The notes: generated by a model from the letters alone, not told the origin. Shown: positions 43,276-51,409, numbered from the stretch's first letter. The stretch is DNA of 64,000 nucleotides from Bacillota bacterium (GCA_019420525.1 JAHZHA010000001.1:62001-126000), one strand, 5' to 3'. Made by a program: numbers and translations.

Positions 43276-44541
43276 ATGATAAAGAAATTGACCGGCGTCA
43301 TTCTGACGTTGTGCCTGGCGGTGTCCATGATACCGTTTAGCACAGCAGCAGTTTTTGCCGCTTCCGGAAGCGAATCGGTATATGTTATGCAGGAAGGAAG
43401 CGGAAAATGTACGCTCGCATCGGCTGTTATGCTGGTGAGGCAGGCAGCTATAGAAAAAGGCGCCTCTTCTGCCGAATGGTCAGCTATTACGCAGACATCT
43501 ATGAGAAGTGCGGCGTGGCTGGAAGGCGTAGGTCTTCTCCATTCGTTTTCCTACAAGGGCATCAGCGTATCCTATAAAAATCTGACGGTGGAGGACAAGT
43601 CCGCTGAATTGATCCGCCTTCTGGATGTGCATCCGGAAGGAATAGAGATCTACCTCAGATCGGTGCCTCACGCAGTGCTTCTGACGAGATATGATGCTGC
43701 GACAGATACATTCTACTGCGCAGATCCTGCGATTTCCACCAGTGAGATTACGGTGGAAAGATCATGGCTCAGAACGCTGAAGAGCGGAGCTACACAGGAT
43801 GACATTATCGATGCGGTAGACTGTTACTGGTATGTATCTTCAAATGGCTTCCAGGCTTCTGCTCCGTCGGGCGGCACGACAGAAGATACTGGAGAAGATG
43901 ATTCTTCTGAAGAAGATGACGTTATCATTGCAGGCAATGATACGCCTCAGATCGAAATTGTAAAGTTTTCAAAGGTAAATACATACAACAGCGGTCAGTT
44001 TTCTGATCTCAAAGGAAACGAATGGTATTTTGACTATGCGAAATATGCCTACGAGACGGGTCTGATGAATGGCAGCGACGGGCAATTCGATCCCAACGGA
44101 GATATAACCATCGGACAGACGATTACCATCGCTGCGCGTATCTACAGTACTTATACGGGAGACGGATATAACTTCTCCGTTCAGGAAAGCGATCCGTGGT
44201 ACAAGCCATATGTGGATTATGCATATAAGAAAGGCATCATCACTGAAAAGTACAGAAATGCGAACATGAACGCCAGCGCAGCGCGTCTCGAATTTGCGGA
44301 AATTCTCAGCAAATCGCTGCCGGATAAAGCACTCGAAGCGATCAATCAGGTTACGGTAGGCGAATTCCCTGACATCTCCTCTACTAGTGAAGCAGGAAAG
44401 GCAGTCTACAGACTCTGTGAAGCCGGCATTCTTACGGGTAACAGCGACGGTAAGTTCCATCCGGCGGATTCCATCACCAGAGCGGAGGCATCTGCCGTAA
44501 TTGCCAGATTGGCCGACAGTACACAGAGAGTAAAACGTTAG
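43276..44541 (+). CDS. SLH-anchored papain/C39-like cysteine peptidase family protein
   Basis: 421 residues. Signal peptide ends near VFAA. Residues about 33-192 look like a peptidase C39-like fold: SGKCTLASAVMLVR with candidate nucleophile Cys45, VPHAVLLTRYD with His132, and YCADPA with Asp150. Order and spacing fit a Cys-His-Asp triad. An acidic linker follows (about 198-220). Three divergent SLH domains end the protein (about 240-295, 302-350, 363-415). It has its own strong promoter and a terminator at 44585, so it is a single gene. It could process surface proteins or bacteriocin-like peptides; no substrate is visible. Confidence 0.8.
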   Translation: MIKKLTGVILTLCLAVSMIPFSTAAVFAASGSESVYVMQEGSGKCTLASAVMLVRQAAIEKGASSAEWSAITQTSMRSAAWLEGVGLLHSFSYKGISVSYKNLTVEDKSAELIRLLDVHPEGIEIYLRSVPHAVLLTRYDAATDTFYCADPAISTSEITVERSWLRTLKSGATQDDIIDAVDCYWYVSSNGFQASAPSGGTTEDTGEDDSSEEDDVIIAGNDTPQIEIVKFSKVNTYNSGQFSDLKGNEWYFDYAKYAYETGLMNGSDGQFDPNGDITIGQTITIAARIYSTYTGDGYNFSVQESDPWYKPYVDYAYKKGIITEKYRNANMNASAARLEFAEILSKSLPDKALEAINQVTVGEFPDISSTSEAGKAVYRLCEAGILTGNSDGKFHPADSITRAEASAVIARLADSTQRVKR

Positions 44542-44584
44542 GTGTGATCCGAGTGCAAATGAAAATAATATAAAAGCGCGATGC

Positions 44585-44632
44585 AAGAGAGAGGAAAGCT
44601 TCGGAATCCGGATTTTTCCTCTCTCTTTTTAT
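44585..44632 (+). terminator. Intrinsic terminator of the SLH peptidase gene
   Basis: Arms AAGAGAGAGGAAA (44585-44597) and TTTCCTCTCTCTT (44615-44627), then TTTTA. Confidence 0.88.
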
Positions 44633-44660
44633 TGACACGACATATCATCAGTGCTACTAT
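44632..44660 (+). promoter_or_regulatory. Promoter of the riboflavin operon
   Basis: TTGACA (44632-44637), 17-bp spacer, TACTAT (44655-44660). It overlaps the end of the upstream terminator, and the riboswitch starts about 20 nt downstream. A perfect TATAAT at 44658 overlaps but would need a 20-bp spacer. Confidence 0.7.
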
Positions 44661-44682
44661 AATTTTAGACATAAGAAATAAC

Positions 44683-44798
44683 AGGATCTTCAGGGCAGGG
44701 TGAAAGTCCCTACCGGCGGTGAAAGCCCGCGAGCCGAAAGGCCGATCCGGTGTGATTCCGGAGCCGACAGTCATAGTCTGGATGGGAGAAGGTGATCG
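44683..44798 (+). ncRNA. FMN riboswitch (RFN element)
   Basis: Classic RFN conserved segments in order: GGATCTTCAGGGCAGGGTG, CCCTACCGGCGGT, AGCCCGCGAGC, GATCCGGTGTGATTCCGG, AGCCGACAGTCATAGTCTGG and GATGGGAGAAGG. It senses FMN and controls the rib genes downstream through the terminator at 44851-44882. Confidence 0.97.
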
Positions 44799-44850
44799 GA
44801 TATAGTCTTTCCTCGGGAAAGATGAAAACTATGTTTGAATTTTTGGCATG

Positions 44851-44882
44851 CTCTGAATCGGATAAAGATTCGGAGTTTTTTT
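44851..44882 (+). terminator. Regulatory terminator of the FMN riboswitch
   Basis: Arms CTCTGAATC (44851-44859) and GATTCGGAG (44867-44875) followed by seven T. It is located between the aptamer and ribD, so FMN binding should favour termination here. Confidence 0.85.
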
Positions 44883-44897
44883 ATTGGTGAAATGAGT

Positions 44898-46112
44898 ATG
44901 GACAATCGTGAAAAGACAGACAGAAAATGGATGCAGGCGGCTCTGGATCTGGCAGGAAACGGAGAAGGACATGTGCATCCGAATCCTCTGGTAGGTGCTG
45001 TCATCGTCAAAGACGGTGAAGCCATCGGAAGCGGATGGCACGAGTACTGCGGAGGGCTGCACGCGGAGCGCAATGCTCTGAAAGACTGCAGAGAACGGGG
45101 AAACGACCCTCAGGGTGCGACGATTTACGTGACCCTGGAGCCCTGCTGCCATTACGGAAAGACACCGCCCTGCACGGAAGCGATTATCGAAAACCGGCTG
45201 GGCAGAGTCGTCTTCGGCGCATGGGATCCCAATCCTCTGGTAGCGGGAAAGGGCATTCAGATTCTCCGAGATGCGGGAATCGAAACGGAAGGGCCGGTGA
45301 TGGAAGAGGAGTGCCTTGCGAAGAATAAAATTTTCTTCCATTACATCACCCGGAAAATGCCCTATGTCATAATGAAATACGCGATGACTGCAGACGGGAA
45401 AATAGCCTGTGTCACGGGCGATTCCCGCTGGGTGACAGGAGAATCTGCACGGGAACACGCGCACCGGACCCGGAGAGCTGTAACGGCCATCATGGCGGGT
45501 ATCAACACGGTGCTTCAGGATGACCCGATGCTCAACTGCAGACTGGAGGATGATCCGGTAAATCCGGTGAGAATCATCTGCGACAGCCGGCTGCGTATCC
45601 CTTTGGAGAGTCGGATTGTGCAGACGGCGGGAGAGATACCGACAATAGTGGCATATCGCAGGGATGCTGCAGATGTGAATGGAGATGAGAAGCAGCGCCT
45701 GGCGGCGGAAAGAGCGAAAGTTCTTGAAGAAGCCGGCATAGAACTGATTCCGGTAGGCGCCGATTCGGAAGGACACACAGATCTGAAGGAGCTCATGCGG
45801 ATACTGGGAGAAAAAAAGATCGACAGCATTCTTCTGGAAGGCGGAGGAGAACTGAATTATTCGGCGCTCAGAAGCGGAATCGTCTCCTGTGTACAGGCGT
45901 ATATCGCTCCCAAGATCGTCGGAGGTGCTGCAGCGAAGTCTCCGGTGGGAGGCGCAGGTATAGAAAAAATGACGGACTGCGTCACTCTTTCCGTACCGCA
46001 GATCAGCACATTCGGTCCGGATATTCTCCTGACGTTTGATGTGTTGTCTTCGGAAGCTGCGAAAGAAACGGAAAATAACGGCGGTGCGGGCTGCCGGTCA
46101 GAACAGGAGTGA
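44898..46112 (+). CDS. ribD: Bifunctional pyrimidine deaminase/reductase RibD
   Basis: Second and third steps of riboflavin synthesis. The N-terminal deaminase domain has HVHPNPLVGAV, the zinc ligand HAERNA and PCCHYGKTPPC. The C-terminal reductase domain has GADSEGHTDL, SILLEGGGELN and APKIVGG. At 404 residues it is slightly longer than usual because of a C-terminal tail. I chose ATG 44898 with GGTGA upstream; upstream in-frame starts (44835) lie in the riboswitch terminator and cannot be real. It is first in an operon of five rib genes. Confidence 0.95.
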   Translation: MDNREKTDRKWMQAALDLAGNGEGHVHPNPLVGAVIVKDGEAIGSGWHEYCGGLHAERNALKDCRERGNDPQGATIYVTLEPCCHYGKTPPCTEAIIENRLGRVVFGAWDPNPLVAGKGIQILRDAGIETEGPVMEEECLAKNKIFFHYITRKMPYVIMKYAMTADGKIACVTGDSRWVTGESAREHAHRTRRAVTAIMAGINTVLQDDPMLNCRLEDDPVNPVRIICDSRLRIPLESRIVQTAGEIPTIVAYRRDAADVNGDEKQRLAAERAKVLEEAGIELIPVGADSEGHTDLKELMRILGEKKIDSILLEGGGELNYSALRSGIVSCVQAYIAPKIVGGAAAKSPVGGAGIEKMTDCVTLSVPQISTFGPDILLTFDVLSSEAAKETENNGGAGCRSEQE

Positions 46113-46119
46113 TGAATCA

Positions 46120-46797
46120 GTGTTTACCGGTATCATAGAAGAAATCGGTGAGATCGCCGGTGTGAAGAGAGGACAGGTTTCCTCGCGGCTGGCGATACGG
46201 GGCAAAAAAATTTTCGGAGACCTGAAGCTGGGCGACAGCGTGGCGGTAAACGGTGTGTGTCTCACCGCCGCGTCGATCTACGGAGATGTATTTGAAGCCG
46301 ATGTCATGGCGGAGACGCTTCGGCGGACGAATCTCGGAAGCTTTTCCAAAGGAGGAAAAGTCAATCTCGAACGCGCCATGGCTGCAGGCGGAAGGTTCGG
46401 CGGACACATCGTGTCGGGCCATATCGACGGTACGGGGCGGGTGGCTTCTCTGGTGAGAGAAGAAAACGCTGTCTGGGTGCGTATCGACACCAGTGACAAA
46501 ATCCTGCGGTACATCATCGAAAAAGGTTCGGTGGCGATCGACGGAATCAGTCTGACGGTGGCGGAGGTAGGCCCGGGATATTTTAAGGTATCTGTCATTC
46601 CCCACACAGGCGAAGAGACGACACTCCTCAGCCGGCGTCCGGGAGATGTCGTCAATCTGGAAAATGATGTCGTCGGAAAATACGTGGAGCGTCTTCTGAC
46701 GTTCGACAGCGGTGAGGAACGTTCCAGCGGACAGGAATCTTCCGGAAAGAAGAGAGGAATCGATCTTAATATGCTTTCCGAAAACGGATTCCTTTAG
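46120..46797 (+). CDS. ribE: Riboflavin synthase, alpha chain
   Basis: Dismutates two 6,7-dimethyl-8-ribityllumazine to riboflavin. It starts with GTG at 46120 (FTGIIEEIGE), supported by ACAGGAG ten bases upstream. Two lumazine-binding repeats are visible: about 1-97 with VNGVCLTA, and 98-195 with IDGISLTVAE, plus GGHIVSGHIDG. Its 225 residues include a short Ser/Glu tail of about 20 residues beyond the usual end. It lies seven bases after ribD. Confidence 0.94.
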   Translation: MFTGIIEEIGEIAGVKRGQVSSRLAIRGKKIFGDLKLGDSVAVNGVCLTAASIYGDVFEADVMAETLRRTNLGSFSKGGKVNLERAMAAGGRFGGHIVSGHIDGTGRVASLVREENAVWVRIDTSDKILRYIIEKGSVAIDGISLTVAEVGPGYFKVSVIPHTGEETTLLSRRPGDVVNLENDVVGKYVERLLTFDSGEERSSGQESSGKKRGIDLNMLSENGFL

Positions 46798-46872
46798 AAA
46801 AATAATTTACGTGAAAATGACACAAAGAGAAGAAATACAGACAGAAATCAGTCATGTACAGGAGGACAGAAC

Positions 46873-47487
46873 ATGTTTGAATTCAATACGATAGACGAGA
46901 TAGTACAGGATCTCCGCGACGGAAAAATCATCATCATGACGGATGACCCGGACAGGGAAAATGAAGGAGATCTCATCTGTGCGGCGGAATTCGCGACAAA
47001 ATACAACGTAAATTTCATGGCGACTTATGCGAAGGGCCTCATCTGCATGCCGATGAGCACGGCGATGTGCGAAAAGCTGGGTCTTCCGCAGATGGTGGAG
47101 AGCAATACGGACAATCATTCCACCGCGTTTACCGTGTCCATCGATCACGTAGACACTACGACAGGTATTTCCGCTACAGAACGCTCCTATACAGCCCTGA
47201 AGTGTGTGGAAGATGATGCAAAACCGGAAGATTTCAGAAGACCGGGGCATATGTTCCCTCTGGAAGCGAAAGCAGGCGGTGTGTTTGAAAGAGGCGGCCA
47301 TACGGAGGGTACGGTTGATCTTCTCCGGATTGCAGGCCTGAAAGAAGCGGGTCTCTGCTGTGAGATCATGAGAGAAGATGGTGAAATGATGCGTACAAAA
47401 GAACTTATAGAGTTCGCACAGCTTCACAATCTGAAATTTTCCACCATCAAGGCTCTGAGGGAGTACAGAAAAGAGCACAATATTTAA
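46873..47487 (+). CDS. ribB: 3,4-dihydroxy-2-butanone 4-phosphate synthase
   Basis: Converts ribulose 5-phosphate to the four-carbon riboflavin precursor. The metal and active-site motif is DDPDRENEGDLICAAEF; RPGHMFPLEAK and ERGGHTEGTVDLLRIAGL follow. At 204 residues it is a stand-alone RibB. GTACAGGAGG precedes the ATG. In most Firmicutes this domain is fused to GTP cyclohydrolase II as RibBA; here ribA is the separate next gene. Confidence 0.94.
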   Translation: MFEFNTIDEIVQDLRDGKIIIMTDDPDRENEGDLICAAEFATKYNVNFMATYAKGLICMPMSTAMCEKLGLPQMVESNTDNHSTAFTVSIDHVDTTTGISATERSYTALKCVEDDAKPEDFRRPGHMFPLEAKAGGVFERGGHTEGTVDLLRIAGLKEAGLCCEIMREDGEMMRTKELIEFAQLHNLKFSTIKALREYRKEHNI

Positions 47488-47502
47488 AAAGGAGGTCCAG
47501 GC

Positions 47503-48186
47503 ATGACGAATGATTTATGCAAGGCCGGAATTGCAATGGAAGAGATGTCTAAAAAAGCATCTGAGAGAGAACACAGCGCGGATGACGGGAAGCCGATCAT
47601 GGAGCACGTGGTGGAGGCGAATCTGCCGACGAAGTATGGAGATTTCAAGATCCACGGATATGTGAACCGCCTGAACGGAGAACATCACGTGGCTCTCACG
47701 ATGGGCGATTTCAGCGACGGGGAACCGGTGCTGGTGAGAGTTCACTCCGAATGTCTGACGGGCGACGTATTCGGCTCGGCAAAGTGCGACTGCGGAGACC
47801 AGTTTGATGCGGCTATGCGCGCTATCGCCCGGGAAGGACGGGGCATTATGATCTATCTTCGCCAGGAAGGAAGAGGCATCGGTCTGATCAATAAACTCAG
47901 GGCGTATCATCTGCAGGACGGAGGAATGGATACCGTGGAGGCAAATGTGGCGCTGGGATTTCCTCCGGATATGAGAGATTATACGGTGGGGGCCGAAATG
48001 CTCATCGATCTGGGAGCGAAACGTCTGAGACTTCTGACCAACAATCCGGAAAAAATCTCGGGGTTGGAAGAATTCGGAATCGAAATTATAGAGCGTGTTC
48101 CTATCGAAACGAAACATAAGAGCGCCAGTGACGCATATATGAAGACGAAAAAAGCCAAGATGGGGCATATTTTAAAGACCTATTAA
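47503..48186 (+). CDS. ribA: GTP cyclohydrolase II
   Basis: First step of riboflavin synthesis from GTP. The zinc-binding Cys motif is ECLTGDVFGSAKCDCGDQ, followed by YLRQEGRGIGLINKL and the GTP-binding LLTNNPEKISGL. A ~30-residue N-terminal extension is present. The start has AAAGGAGGTCC upstream. At 227 residues it is a stand-alone enzyme 15 bp after ribB. Confidence 0.94.
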   Translation: MTNDLCKAGIAMEEMSKKASEREHSADDGKPIMEHVVEANLPTKYGDFKIHGYVNRLNGEHHVALTMGDFSDGEPVLVRVHSECLTGDVFGSAKCDCGDQFDAAMRAIAREGRGIMIYLRQEGRGIGLINKLRAYHLQDGGMDTVEANVALGFPPDMRDYTVGAEMLIDLGAKRLRLLTNNPEKISGLEEFGIEIIERVPIETKHKSASDAYMKTKKAKMGHILKTY

Positions 48187-48240
48187 ATGTATCGACAAAC
48201 ACAGAATCCGGGACAGGATGCGGAGAACAGGGAGGTAAAA

Positions 48241-48717
48241 ATGATGAATGCAAATATCAATGTAATCGAAGGAAAATTAGTAGCTGACGGAATAAAAGTC
48301 GGTATTGTGGCTTCGAGATTCAACGAATTTATCGTATCGAAGCTCATCGGAGGTGCTCTCGACGGGCTGCTCCGTCACGATGTGAAAGAAGAGGATATCA
48401 CGCTGGCCTGGGTTCCGGGAGCCTTTGAACTGCCGCTGGCTGCGCAGAAGATGGCCAAATCCGGGAAGTATGATGCTGTTATCTGCCTGGGAGCCGTCAT
48501 CCGCGGAGCAACTTCTCATTATGATCTCGTCTGCAATGAAGCGGCGAAAGGAATCGCACAGGTGGGTCTTCAGACGGGTGTTCCGATCATGTTCGGCGTA
48601 GTCACCACTGAAAATATCGAACAGGCTATCGAACGCGCCGGCACAAAGGCAGGCAACAAGGGATATGACTGCGCTCTTTCTGTTCTCGAGACGGTAAATC
48701 TGCTGAAATCCCTTTAA
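48241..48717 (+). CDS. ribH: 6,7-dimethyl-8-ribityllumazine synthase
   Basis: Condenses the RibB and RibD-pathway products. Motifs are VASRFNEFI, VPGAFELPLAAQ, LGAVIRGATSHYDLVCNEAA (catalytic His) and GVVTTENIEQAIERAGTKAG. At 158 residues it is normal. I chose ATG 48241, preceded by GGGAGGT; an upstream in-frame ATG at 48187 has no site. It is the last gene of the rib operon. Confidence 0.95.
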   Translation: MMNANINVIEGKLVADGIKVGIVASRFNEFIVSKLIGGALDGLLRHDVKEEDITLAWVPGAFELPLAAQKMAKSGKYDAVICLGAVIRGATSHYDLVCNEAAKGIAQVGLQTGVPIMFGVVTTENIEQAIERAGTKAGNKGYDCALSVLETVNLLKSL

Positions 48718-48769
48718 TATTCCGAAGAATTCTGATATAGATAGTTTATAAAAGAGAAAAAATCATGTG

Positions 48770-48803
48770 AAAAGCCGGAGGAAGAATTTCTCACGGCTTT
48801 TTG
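48770..48803 (+). terminator. Terminator-like hairpin after ribH
   Basis: Arms AAAAGCCG and CGGCTTTT with a 16-nt loop; the T-run merges with the right arm. Moderate strength; readthrough to the LUD gene is possible. Confidence 0.6.
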
Positions 48804-48835
48804 CGCATATTCCGCTTGACGGGAGGGGAGGAAAA

Positions 48836-49474
48836 ATGGACAAAAATAAAAAGGCGATGTACGACAAATCCGGACCGCGAATCGCAGAAAACCTGAAAAA
48901 ACGTCATTTTGAGGCGTATTACTGTTCCAGCGCAAAGGAAGCTGCAGATAAGGTGATGGCACTGATTCCTCCGGAAGATACGGTATCCTGGGGCGGCTCT
49001 ATGACCATCAAAGAGCTGGGACTCAGAGAACGGATCGCAGAGCGGGGCAATCCTGTGATCGACAGAGATAAGGCGCAGTCTTTGGAAGAACGGGAGGAAC
49101 TGATGCGTCGGGCGTTGACCTGCGATACTTTTCTGATGAGCGCCAACGCGCTGAGCATAGATGGTCAGCTGGTGAATATCGACGGAAACGGCAACCGGGT
49201 GGCTGCTATGATTTACGGGCCGAGAAGCGTCATCGTCGTGGCCGGCATGAATAAAGCGGCGTCAACGCTGAAAGGCGCATGGGATAGGGCGAGAAATACG
49301 GCTGCACCGATCAATACACAGCGTTTCGGAATTGAGACGCCGTGCAAGGTGACCGGACAGTGCGGAGACTGTATTTCAGAAGATTGCGTGTGTGCCTATA
49401 TGGTGACCACGCGGATCTGCCGTCCGCCGAAGAAGATAAAGGTCGTTCTCGTAGGCGAGGATCTGGGCATGTGA
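48836..49474 (+). CDS. LUD-domain protein (LutC/YkgG, DUF162 family)
   Basis: 212-residue single LUD domain related to lactate-utilization LutC. It shows VSWGGSMTIKELGLRE, MSANALSIDGQLVNIDGNGN and IVVAGMNKAASTL. The C-terminus holds a Cys-rich segment (CKVTGQCGDCISEDCVC; Cys170, 175, 178, 184, 186 and later 195). Such Cys clusters occur in stand-alone LUD proteins of anaerobes and could bind an Fe-S cluster. The start ATG 48836 follows GGGAGGGGAGG. No lutA or lutB is adjacent, so a role in lactate oxidation is not shown. Confidence 0.85.
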   Translation: MDKNKKAMYDKSGPRIAENLKKRHFEAYYCSSAKEAADKVMALIPPEDTVSWGGSMTIKELGLRERIAERGNPVIDRDKAQSLEEREELMRRALTCDTFLMSANALSIDGQLVNIDGNGNRVAAMIYGPRSVIVVAGMNKAASTLKGAWDRARNTAAPINTQRFGIETPCKVTGQCGDCISEDCVCAYMVTTRICRPPKKIKVVLVGEDLGM

Positions 49475-49568
49475 GGTTCCTCCGCAGGGGGACAGCGTCG
49501 GTGACAGGCCTGCCGGCACGCGGAAGCGGAGGAAACAGCGAAAGAAGAAAAGCGAAAGAAAAAAATAA

Positions 49569-49612
49569 AGAGCGGGCGATGACAGCCGGAAAACGGCTCT
49601 CTCGCCCGCTCT
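49569..49612 (-). terminator. Terminator of the first small Cys-rich gene
   Basis: Arms AGAGCGGGCGA / TCGCCCGCTCT, with an inner AGCCG/CGGCT stem. On the minus strand TTATTTTTTT follows. Confidence 0.85.
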
Positions 49613-49646
49613 GCATTTTCGATGGCCTGAGGCTCGCTGTCCGGTC

Positions 49647-49943
49647 TTATGATTCTACCGGGTGAACGCAGGACTGACAGATCGTAGCGCTGAATCCCTT
49701 GCAGCTTTCGCATCTTGCGAAGTATTCGCAGTCCATCGTGCAGAATTCTGCAGGATTTTCGACTTCTTCGTTTTTCTGTGTGCAGACCATAGTGAACGGC
49801 TTTTCCTGGGAGGAAGTGTAACGTTCCTGAAGGTGCTGGCACACGAAGTAACATTTTTCACCGGATTCCTGCTCGAAGTAGCTTCCGGAATACCAGATCT
49901 GATTTTCAACGAGTTTGTGAGTGTCTGTGATGTTCATTTTCAT
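49647..49943 (-). CDS. Small Cys-rich protein, 98 residues, paralog A
   Basis: Unrecognised family. Nine Cys: 31, 35, 54, 68, 72, 78, 81, 89, 92. The C-terminal block reads EFCTMDCEYFARCESCKGFS then CQSC, a likely zinc or Fe-S knuckle pair. ATG 49943 is chosen because AAAGGAGA lies about 10 bases upstream; the longer in-frame extension is Lys/Arg junk-like. Eight of the nine Cys align with the paralog at 50392-50688 at a constant one-residue offset, and both are exactly 98 residues. Each has its own terminator, so they are expressed separately. Cytoplasmic (no signal). Confidence 0.8.
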   Translation of the reverse strand: MKMNITDTHKLVENQIWYSGSYFEQESGEKCYFVCQHLQERYTSSQEKPFTMVCTQKNEEVENPAEFCTMDCEYFARCESCKGFSATICQSCVHPVES

Positions 49944-50391
49944 AGGTAAGCGTCTCCTTTTGTGTTTTTTGCAGCGATATGCGCATACGATAAGAGATGA
50001 AAGCAATCGTCTCTTCGGTGAAATAACTTTTTCTGTAAAATATGCGCACATATATTATAATTACTTATAATATGTATAGGAAAAATATGTACGAACATAT
50101 TTTATGCTCTGCGTAGAGTATTATAGCGAAAAAGGACATGGAATTCTATACTCCTTTTTGGTTGATTTTTTCGAATAGGAGCAGCGTATCCACCGAGTCG
50201 GGAATCGGCGGATGCGGAATCCGGGAAATATATGGAAAGAAAGGAGGAAGGATAATAAAAAAATCGCCCGCAGGGCGGACGATTTGGGGAAATTATAGAA
50301 TCGTGAAGCGGATACACGGAGGGACAAAATTGCACGGAGTTAATATTTTCCGGAATGCAGTCCCGTCGGAAAGATATGTAATGGCATTCGA
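49944..50391. promoter_or_regulatory. Gap between the two small Cys-rich genes, with operator-like inverted repeat
   Basis: Perfect inverted repeat TATTATAA-ttac-TTATAATA at 50053-50072, about 110 bp upstream of the paralog A start and overlapping its AT-rich promoter region. A minus-strand terminator for paralog B is AAATCG...CGATTT around CCGC/GCGG (50261-50285), followed on the minus strand by TTTTTTTA (50254-50260). The rest (50090-50250) holds no supported gene. Confidence 0.6.
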
Positions 50392-50688
50392 TTATGGTCT
50401 CGGAATATCGCAGTCCTGACATCTTACTGCGCTGAAACCAGCGCAGGTATCGCATTTTCCGTATTCTTCACAGTCCATATTGCAGACATCCGGGATATTG
50501 TCTACACGGATTTTTTTCTGCTTGCAGAATTTGTAGTATTCGTCGGTTTCTTCATCGTGATGCATTTTATCTAGATATTCGCAGATGAAGAAGACCGGGC
50601 GTCCGGAAGGGCTGGTTTCCTGCACTCCTCCGTGCCAGAGATCGTGACGGGAACTTCTGTCGAGATTCACGGTCTTGATATCATTCAT
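50392..50688 (-). CDS. Small Cys-rich protein, 98 residues, paralog B
   Basis: Paralog of the 49647-49943 product. Cys at 36, 55, 69, 73, 79, 82, 90, 93 match eight Cys of paralog A. Shared text includes an LWHGG/IWYSG start, FFICEYL / YFVCQHL and the end block VCNMDCEEYGKCDTCAGFSA then CQDC. ATG 50688 has AAGGGAG upstream. An extended -10 (TGATACAAT on the minus strand, plus 50740-50748) likely drives it. Function unknown; metal binding is probable from the Cys pattern. Confidence 0.8.
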   Translation of the reverse strand: MNDIKTVNLDRSSRHDLWHGGVQETSPSGRPVFFICEYLDKMHHDEETDEYYKFCKQKKIRVDNIPDVCNMDCEEYGKCDTCAGFSAVRCQDCDIPRP

Positions 50689-50739
50689 GTTATTCACTCC
50701 CTTAACATATCGTTGTTATACATATTAACTGATAAAAAT

Positions 50740-50748
50740 ATTGTATCA
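50740..50748 (-). promoter_or_regulatory. Extended -10 promoter of Cys-rich paralog B
   Basis: TGATACAAT on the minus strand, 52 nt upstream of ATG 50688. No good -35 is visible. Confidence 0.45.
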
Positions 50749-50825
50749 TACCTTTTCCTGTACATCTACGTGATTTTTTTGTCAGTGTGCACAAAAAATA
50801 AATTTCTCTCCGGCAGAATTTTTTG

Positions 50826-50870
50826 TTGACAGACAAGCGTGAAAATCCTATAATTAGTTCGATATAGAAT
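50826..50870 (+). promoter_or_regulatory. marR promoter with overlapping operator-like site
   Basis: Perfect TTGACA (50826-50831), 17-bp spacer and perfect TATAAT (50849-50854). Starting at the last base of the -10 is TTAGTTC-N6-GAAT (50854-50870). The same motif occurs before the MATE gene at 51393-51409 (TTAGTTC-N6-GAAC). This fits autoregulation by the MarR protein. Confidence 0.75.
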
Positions 50871-50918
50871 TGTTTGTTGTAAAACTATAAGAGGAAAATC
50901 TGTTTCCGGGGTGAGAAT

Positions 50919-51350
50919 ATGTCGCAGAATCACATAGGATTTCAGCTGAGAATGCTGCAGAATGAAGTGATCCGTTTTATCGACCAGAGGGCCAGAAACA
51001 AGGGGCTGGATGAAGTCACTCTTTCCAACGGCTGGATTCTGAAAACGCTTTACGAAAATCCGGGCAGAGACGTCTTTCAGAAAGATATCGAAGCGGAGTG
51101 CGGGATGGCGAGATCTACCGTTGCAGGGGTGGTGAAACTGATGGAACGCAAAGGTCTGATCCGGCGGGAATCGGTAGCCAGTGACGCACGCCTCAAGAAG
51201 CTGGTGCTGACAGAAAAAGGCGTTGCAGCTCACAAGATGATGTATGCAATTATCGAAGAATGCGAACGGGCGATGACGGCGCAGATGACGGAAAAAGAGC
51301 GCAGAGCCGTTTTATCGAGTCTGAAACTGATGAGAGAAAATCTGAAGTAG
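50919..51350 (+). CDS. MarR-family transcriptional regulator
   Basis: 143-residue winged-helix regulator. DVFQKDIEAECGMARSTVAG is the recognition HTH, GLIRRESVASDARLKKLVLT the wing with the family's DxR signature, and long N- and C-terminal helices give the dimer domain. GGGGTGAG precedes the ATG. It is followed by a MATE efflux gene in the same direction and shares an operator-like motif with it, so it likely represses both and responds to a MATE substrate. Confidence 0.9.
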   Translation: MSQNHIGFQLRMLQNEVIRFIDQRARNKGLDEVTLSNGWILKTLYENPGRDVFQKDIEAECGMARSTVAGVVKLMERKGLIRRESVASDARLKKLVLTEKGVAAHKMMYAIIEECERAMTAQMTEKERRAVLSSLKLMRENLK

Positions 51351-51392
51351 ACGCAGGAAGGAAGAACGATAGAAAGGAATGTTTGAAAGTAT

Positions 51393-51409
51393 TTAGTTCT
51401 ATGACGAAC
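51393..51409 (+). promoter_or_regulatory. Second MarR operator-like site, before the MATE gene
   Basis: TTAGTTC-TATGAC-GAAC contains the exact inverted repeat GTTC-N6-GAAC. It matches the motif at the marR promoter (50854-50870). Confidence 0.55.

Noticed and set aside
44835..44897. Upstream start for RibD giving a longer protein
   Set aside because: The extra codons lie in the riboswitch terminator hairpin; ATG 44898 has a suitable site and matches the family start.
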